From Pythium myriotylum (lineage: Eukaryota; Oomycota; Peronosporomycetes; Pythiales; Pythiaceae), in the NCBI GenBank assembly GCA_023091665.1, contig JALJCQ010000013.1:2666001-2730000 (forward strand): a stretch of 64,000 bases of DNA, written 5' to 3'. Below the pieces are notes generated by a model, which saw only the letters and a list, made by a program, of their open reading frames with translations, was not told where the DNA came from and did not search any database. Positions 59,201 through 64,000 of the stretch are shown here, in pieces (within the stretch, counting starts at the first letter, position 1; every line of letters starts with the position of its first letter). The translations under genes and the position numbers were made by a program.

Positions 59201-62200
59201 GACAGCAGCGGCGTTGGTGGTGACGTGTCGATCAGTGGTGGAGCTGTGGACAGTGCGTTGTCAGCGCAGTCGTTGAAGATCGTGGGTTCGTCGAATGCTC
59301 AGGGTGCCGGCGGCGACGTGTCGGTGGACGGAGGGTCTTCTATGGGTTCGACGGGCGGATCGGTGCTTGTGAGCAGCGGCAGCGGGTCCGTGTCAAGTGG
59401 CAAGGCGGTGTTGTCTTCGCGTCCAGGCGGTTCGTCTACGAGCGGCGAGGTGCGCGTGGAGAGCGGTTCAAGCAATGGCGTGAGCGGTTCCGTAGTCGTC
59501 GGCAGTGGCGCAGGTGCCGCGGGTGCTGGCTCAGTGAGTGTGGTCGGTGGCTCGTCTTCCGGTGGTGCCGGCGCGAATGTGTCTGTTGTTGGCGGTGTGT
59601 CGACGGTATCGATCGGTGGCAATGTGACGGTCGCGAGTGGCGTCGGTGCGGGTGCAAGCGGCACAGTGGTGGTATCGAGTGCGTCTGTGTCGGGCACGAG
59701 TGCAAGCGGCGCGGTGTCAGTCGGCAGCGGATCTAGCGCGGGCGGTGTGAGCGGCTCTGTGATCGTATCATCTGGTGAGTCTCTTCAGCGGAGTGGCGGC
59801 AGCGTGCAGGTGGTCGGCGGGAAGGCATCATCGACAGGCGGCGATGTGAGTGTGTCAGGCGGCGCCGGTTCGTCGGTTGGAGGCGGTTCGGTGTCTTTGT
59901 CTGGTGGTGCTGGTTCACTTGGCGGCGAGGTGCGTGTGTCGGGTGGTACGAGTGCCTCGGACACCGGAGCTGCCGTGCGCGTCGTGAGTGGCGTGGGATC
60001 TGTGTCATCGTCAAGCGGCTCTGTGGAGGTGTCAAGCGCTGTTGGTTCGAGCTCTGGGAACGTGTCATTGTCTTCTGGTGGTGCGAGTGGCGCGTCTGCT
60101 GGACACATCACTTTGTCTGTGGGGTCTTCTCCGCAGACGGGTGGTAGTGTGAAGGTGTCTGGTGGTTCGAGCGCTGGATCTGTCGCTGGCGATGTCACGT
60201 TGACCGGCGGGGCGTCTACATCGAGTGCGTCGGGCAGCGGTGTGTCTGCTGGCGTCGTTCGCGTGGTTGGCGGCGAGTCGACGGGTTCTGTTGACGGCGG
60301 TGCCGTGTCGTTGTCTGGAGGATCTGGCGTGAGCCGTGGCGGTTCTGTGTCGGTTGTGAGTGGCAGCGGATCTGGCGCGTCGACGAGCAGCGGTAACGTG
60401 ACGGTGGGTTCATCGGTTGTGTCTGGTCAGGGCGTGAGCGGGTCATTGGCGATCGGAAGTGGCGCGTCTTCGCAGGGTGTGTCCGGATCTGTGTCGGTGG
60501 GCAGCGGTGACTCGAGCGGCGCGTCGACAGGCGATGTGAGCGTGTCTGCTGGCGTGAGCGTTGGTGCTGGTGGCGGTTCGCTGTCGTTGTCTGGCGGTTC
60601 GAGTGGCGGTGCTTCTGTGGGCGGCGCTGTGAGCGTGCGGAGCGGAGGGTCTTCAGGTGCGGCAAGCGGCGTGTTGAGGCTCTCAAGTGAAGCCGGAAGC
60701 GGTTCGTTCGGCAGTGGTAACACATCCGTGGGCACGGGCGTGACGACGTCTGGTTCGTCTGGTTCAGTCACGTTGTCGTCTGGAGCGAGTACGAGTGGCG
60801 TGAGTGGAGCCGTGTCGATCGGTAGCGGCGACGCGAGCTCATCGGACGCCGGCGATGTGTCTATCTCTGGTGGCTCGACGAGTAGTGCGGCACACCGTGG
60901 CGGCTCCGTGTCGGTGACGACGGGTCCGGATGGAACTGTGCATATCGTGACGAGCAGTCGTACGAGCAACGTTGGTGGCGACGTGTCTGTGTCTGCTGGC
61001 GGCAGCAGCAGCTCTAGCGCAGGTGGTGCAAGCGTGCGTGTTTCGGGCGGGTCGTTGGATGCGTCGAGCGGTGTGGCGGGCGGAGTGTCTTTGTCTGGTG
61101 GCGTCGCATCGAGTGCATCTGGAACGTCCGTGGGCGGCGCTGTGTCTGTCGTGGGCGGTTCGAGTGCGTCCAGCGTCGGCGGGACTGTGTCGTTGTCGTC
61201 TGGATCGGGCGTGCAGGCGAGTGGTCGTGTGGAGTTGTTGAGCGGCGCTGGTGGGTCTGGCGTCGGTTCTAGCGGCAACGTGTCTGTGGGCAGTGGTTCT
61301 ACGACTGGGTCATCTTCGTCGTCTGGTCAGTTGACGTTGTTGTCAGGAGACTCTCCGAGTGGCAGCAGTGGCGTTGTGTCGATCGGATCTGGTGCGTCTA
61401 GCGCGACAGCAGGCGGCGTGTCTGTGGTCGGTGGCGTGAGCAGCGTTGGTTCTGGCGGTTCGTTGTCGTTGTCGAGCGGTTCTGGCAGCGTTGGAAGTGG
61501 CTCGGTGACGGTGTCTTCGTCTGCGAGCACTGGTAGTGCAGTGTCTGGCGGTGTGAAGTTGACGTCTGGATCGACTGTGAGCGCGGGGTCCGGTTCGGTG
61601 GAGGTCGGCGGCGGCTCTAGCAGCAGTTCAAGCGGCGGTGGCGTGTCTGTCGTCGGTGGCGCGAGCTCGAGTGGTCCCGGTGGCGCATTGTCGATGTCGG
61701 GTGGAGCGTCGTCGTCGGGTTCATCTGGTGGTGTGTCCGTGACTGGCGGTGATTCATCTGGAAGCGGATCTGGTGGCAACGTGTTGTTGGCGAGCGGCGT
61801 CGCATCTGGCAGTGGTGCGGGCGGCAACGTGACGATTCGCAGTGGTGCGTCATCGAGTGGCGTGTCTGGCGCGGTGTCGTTGTCGAGTGGCTCTGGGGGT
61901 GCCGTGAGCATCGTGCAGGGCGACAGCAGCGGCGTTGGTGGTGACGTGTCGATCAGTGGTGGAGCTGTGGACAGTGCGTTGTCAGCGCAGTCGTTGAAGA
62001 TCGTGGGTTCGTCGAATGCTCAGGGTGCCGGCGGCGACGTGTCGGTGGACGGAGGGTCTTCTATGGGTTCGACGGGCGGATCGGTGCTTGTGAGCAGCGG
62101 CAGCGGGTCCGTGTCAAGTGGCAAGGCGGTGTTGTCTTCGCGTCCAGGCGGTTCGTCTACGAGCGGCGAGGTGCGCGTGGAGAGCGGTTCAAGCAATGGC

Positions 62201-64000
62201 GTGAGCGGTTCCGTAGTCGTCGGCAGTGGCGCAGGTGCCGCGGGTGCTGGCTCAGTGAGTGTGGTCGGTGGCTCGTCTTCCGGTGGTGCCGGCGCGAATG
62301 TGTCTGTTGTTGGCGGTGTGTCGACGGTATCGATCGGTGGCAATGTGACGGTCGCGAGTGGCGTCGGTGCGGGTGCAAGCGGCACAGTGGTGGTATCGAG
62401 TGCGTCTGTGTCGGGCACGAGTGCAAGCGGCGCGGTGTCAGTCGGCAGCGGATCTAGCGCGGGCGGTGTGAGCGGCTCTGTGATCGTATCATCTGGTGAG
62501 TCTCTTCAGCGGAGTGGCGGCAGCGTGCAGGTGGTCGGCGGGAAGGCATCATCGACAGGCGGCGATGTGAGTGTGTCAGGCGGCGCCGGTTCGTCGGTTG
62601 GAGGCGGTTCGGTGTCTTTGTCTGGTGGTGCTGGTTCACTTGGCGGCGAGGTGCGTGTGTCGGGTGGTACGAGTGCCTCGGACACCGGAGCTGCCGTGCG
62701 CGTCGTGAGTGGCGTGGGATCTGTGTCATCGTCAAGCGGCTCTGTGGAGGTGTCAAGCGCTGTTGGTTCGAGCTCTGGGAACGTGTCATTGTCTTCTGGT
62801 GGTGCGAGTGGCGCGTCTGCTGGACACATCACTTTGTCTGTGGGGTCTTCTCCGCAGACGGGTGGTAGTGTGAAGGTGTCTGGTGGTTCGAGCGCTGGAT
62901 CTGTCGCTGGCGATGTCACGTTGACCGGCGGGGCGTCTACATCGAGTGCGTCGGGCAGCGGTGTGTCTGCTGGCGTCGTTCGCGTGGTTGGCGGCGAGTC
63001 GACGGGTTCTGTTGACGGCGGTGCCGTGTCGTTGTCTGGAGGATCTGGCGTGAGCCGTGGCGGTTCTGTGTCGGTTGTGAGTGGCAGCGGATCTGGCGCG
63101 TCGACGAGCAGCGGTAACGTGACGGTGGGTTCATCGGTTGTGTCTGGTCAGGGCGTGAGCGGGTCATTGGCGATCGGAAGTGGCGCGTCTTCGCAGGGTG
63201 TGTCCGGATCTGTGTCGGTGGGCAGCGGTGACTCGAGCGGCGCGTCGACAGGCGATGTGAGCGTGTCTGCTGGCGTGAGCGTTGGTGCTGGTGGCGGTTC
63301 GCTGTCGTTGTCTGGCGGTTCGAGTGGCGGTGCTTCTGTGGGCGGCGCTGTGAGCGTGCGGAGCGGAGGGTCTTCAGGTGCGGCAAGCGGCGTGTTGAGG
63401 CTCTCAAGTGAAGCCGGAAGCGGTTCGTTCGGCAGTGGTAACACATCCGTGGGCACGGGCGTGACGACGTCTGGTTCGTCTGGTTCAGTCACGTTGTCGT
63501 CTGGAGCGAGTACGAGTGGCGTGAGTGGAGCCGTGTCGATCGGTAGCGGCGACGCGAGCTCATCGGACGCCGGCGATGTGTCTATCTCTGGTGGCTCGAC
63601 GAGTAGTGCGGCACACCGTGGCGGCTCCGTGTCGGTGACGACTGGTCCGGATGGAACTGTGCATATCGTGACGAGCAGTCGTACGAGCAACGTTGGTGGC
63701 GACGTGTCTGTGTCTGCTGGCGGCAGCAGCAGCTCTAGCGCAGGTGGTGCAAGCGTGCGTGTTTCGGGCGGGTCGTTGGATGCGTCGAGCGGTGTGGCGG
63801 GCGGAGTGTCTTTGTCTGGTGGCGTCGCATCGAGTGCATCTGGAACGTCCGTGGGCGGCGCTGTGTCTGTCGTGGGCGGTTCGAGTGCGTCCAGCGTCGG
63901 CGGGACTGTGTCGTTGTCGTCTGGATCGGGCGTGCAGGCGAGTGGTCGTGTGGAGTTGTTGAGCGGCGCTGGTGGGTCTGGCGTCGGTTCTAGCGGCAAC
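24404..64000 (+). CDS. Giant Gly/Ser-repeat protein with PSI-like and S74/ICA domains (3' end outside window)
   Basis: Three exons read through to the window edge: 24404-26633, 26705-30718 and 30780->64000, with phase-1 joins at both introns (71 and 61 nt). The sum is 39,465 nt, so at least 13,155 residues, roughly a megadalton. Order of parts: Arg/Lys-rich N terminus (1-60); hydrophobic and Lys/Glu repeat region (61-620); PSI-like Cys-rich region (626-743); degenerate beta-strand repeats with a GGxVxLxSGxSxxGxSG pattern (about 745-3740); S74-type ICA domain (about 3750-3875); a short repeat linker; then 907-residue repeats from about residue 3950. Frame 2 is free of stops from 30780 to 64000. 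A large trimeric surface or secreted fibre is inferred from the S74 domain and the repeats. An alternative is that translation starts within the hydrophobic segment near 26126 as a signal peptide. The first exon is well supported by its splice to the PSI region. Confidence 0.82.
24944..25123 (+). repeat. Four 45-bp in-frame tandem repeats (VESKGAVETKxxSEx)
   Basis: Units are at 24944-24988, 24989-25033, 25034-25078 and 25079-25123, each encoding 15 residues of the type VESKGAVETKHDSEA. A fifth, isolated copy is at 25304-25348 after the 360-bp duplicated module. The repeat is Lys/Glu/Ser rich and probably a flexible linker. Copy number may vary between strains. Confidence 0.85.
26280..26633 (+). 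other. PSI-like cysteine-rich region of the giant protein
   Basis: Residues about 626-743 have closely spaced cysteines with Trp/Tyr, as in plexin-semaphorin-integrin (PSI) modules. Two partial modules can be seen: CNRCATDPRCGYCHSTMTC, and ECSTCSSNPSCVWCASDQSC with a Cys pair near the end (SSCSSVVAQPPCP). The pattern CxxCxxxPxCxWC is typical of PSI. Disulphides imply an oxidising, extracytoplasmic location. Exon 1 ends within this region's last residues. Confidence 0.7.
26705..35790 (+). repeat. Degenerate Gly/Ser beta-strand repeats, about 3,000 residues
   Basis: In the coding frame the protein is built of short modules of about 13-16 residues, GGx[VI]x[LIV]x[SAT]Gx[SA]xxxGx[SG]G. Alternating hydrophobic residues suit beta strands and the Gly-rich turns suit a solenoid or interleaved trimeric fibre. 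A longer-range pattern is visible: the phrase TxNSGxxGVSG recurs irregularly (about 29527, 29803, 30247, 30520, 31028, 31471 and 31750), marking larger macro-modules. The copies are well diverged in DNA, so this part is older than the 2.7-kb array downstream. An intron at 30719-30779 falls inside it, in phase. Confidence 0.8.
35800..36135 (+). other. S74-type intramolecular chaperone autoprocessing (ICA) domain
   Basis: In the same frame as the repeats the protein reads YPSDRRIKTDIADVD, then LEIKKYRYSKQWRE, GVIAQQVAETFPEYVS and a closing helix QQISIDLIAAMHAQHKRF. This is the order found in Peptidase_S74 chaperones of phage tail spikes and in the ICA domain of MYRF. The Ser of PSD (residue 3765) and the Lys five places on (3770) match the catalytic pair of the family, and GxIAQxVxxxFPE is the second hallmark. 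Known members trimerise the stalk in front of them and then cleave themselves at the conserved Ser. Cleavage here is inferred, not shown. Confidence 0.86.
36384..64000 (+). repeat. Coding tandem array of 2,721-bp units, ten complete plus a partial eleventh
   Basis: Units begin at 36384, 39105, 41826, 44547, 47268, 49989, 52710, 55431, 58152, 60873 and 63594 (the last cut by the window edge after about 407 bp). The period is 2,721 bp = 907 codons, so the frame is kept. Units differ by only a few single bases. The product is almost wholly Gly, Ser, Val and Ala with some Thr, Asp, Leu and Arg, in strand-turn modules such as GGSVSLSGGAG and SSGNVTVGS. Apart from one unit it has no cysteine. Scattered single-base differences show that the copies are real and separately sequenced. 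The unit's entry point is gradual: residues GGSTSSAAHRGG start the clear identity. Confidence 0.95.

Noticed and set aside
36384..64000. Long minus-strand frames repeated in every 2.7-kb unit (Pro/Asp/Thr-rich, up to 283 residues)
   Set aside because: They are mirror frames of the Gly/Ser-rich sense codons (GGN/TCN read backwards give Pro/Asp/Thr), do not cover the unit, and have no domain. The sense frame is continuous and contains the ICA domain.
36384..64000. CRISPR array, satellite or transposon
   Set aside because: The period is 2,721 bp without spacers, terminal repeats, or transposase or reverse-transcriptase frames, and the repeat is in frame with a protein gene.

Overview
The window looks like nuclear DNA of a flagellate oomycete (a Phytophthora/Pythium-type water mould); this is inferred from content, not from a database match. 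Genes are dense and often run in alternating directions. Introns are short (about 54-75 nt) with GTRNGT-like donors, and an oomycete-type Inr/FPR promoter motif lies before one gene. There is a candidate flagellar microtubule inner protein, so a zoospore stage is likely. All exon joins below were read by eye from splice sites, frame and family conservation.

Bases 1-24,000 are a compact housekeeping block, in order: an SS18/GIF-like coactivator (+), V-ATPase subunit B (-), VPS33 (+), a CIMIP2-like ciliary protein (-), the QTRT2 queuosine enzyme subunit (+), a coiled-coil protein (-), a cyclophilin (+), a membrane-tethered bZIP factor (+), a ZnT9-like CDF transporter (-), a DENN-PDZ protein (+), a large disordered protein (-) and NDUFAF5 (-). 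Neighbours mostly share divergent promoters or convergent 3' ends separated by only 36-160 bp. V-ATPase B and VPS33, both needed for vacuole function, start from one 303-bp intergenic region.

Bases 24,404 to the end are the notable part: one + strand gene that stays open to the window edge (exons 24404-26633, 26705-30718 and 30780->64000), at least 13,155 codons. It encodes, in order, an Arg-rich N terminus, a duplicated set of hydrophobic segments, a Cys-rich PSI-like region, about 3,000 residues of degenerate Gly/Ser beta-strand repeats, an S74/MYRF-type intramolecular chaperone autoprocessing (ICA) domain with its Ser-Lys pair intact, and then ten full copies plus the start of an eleventh of a nearly identical 2,721-bp (907-residue) Gly/Ser/Val/Ala repeat. 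An ICA domain usually sits at or near the end of a trimeric stalk. Here it stands between two repeat regions, so self-cleavage could release or separate a megadalton-scale repeat fibre. This looks like a giant surface or secreted fibre protein; its function is not known to me.
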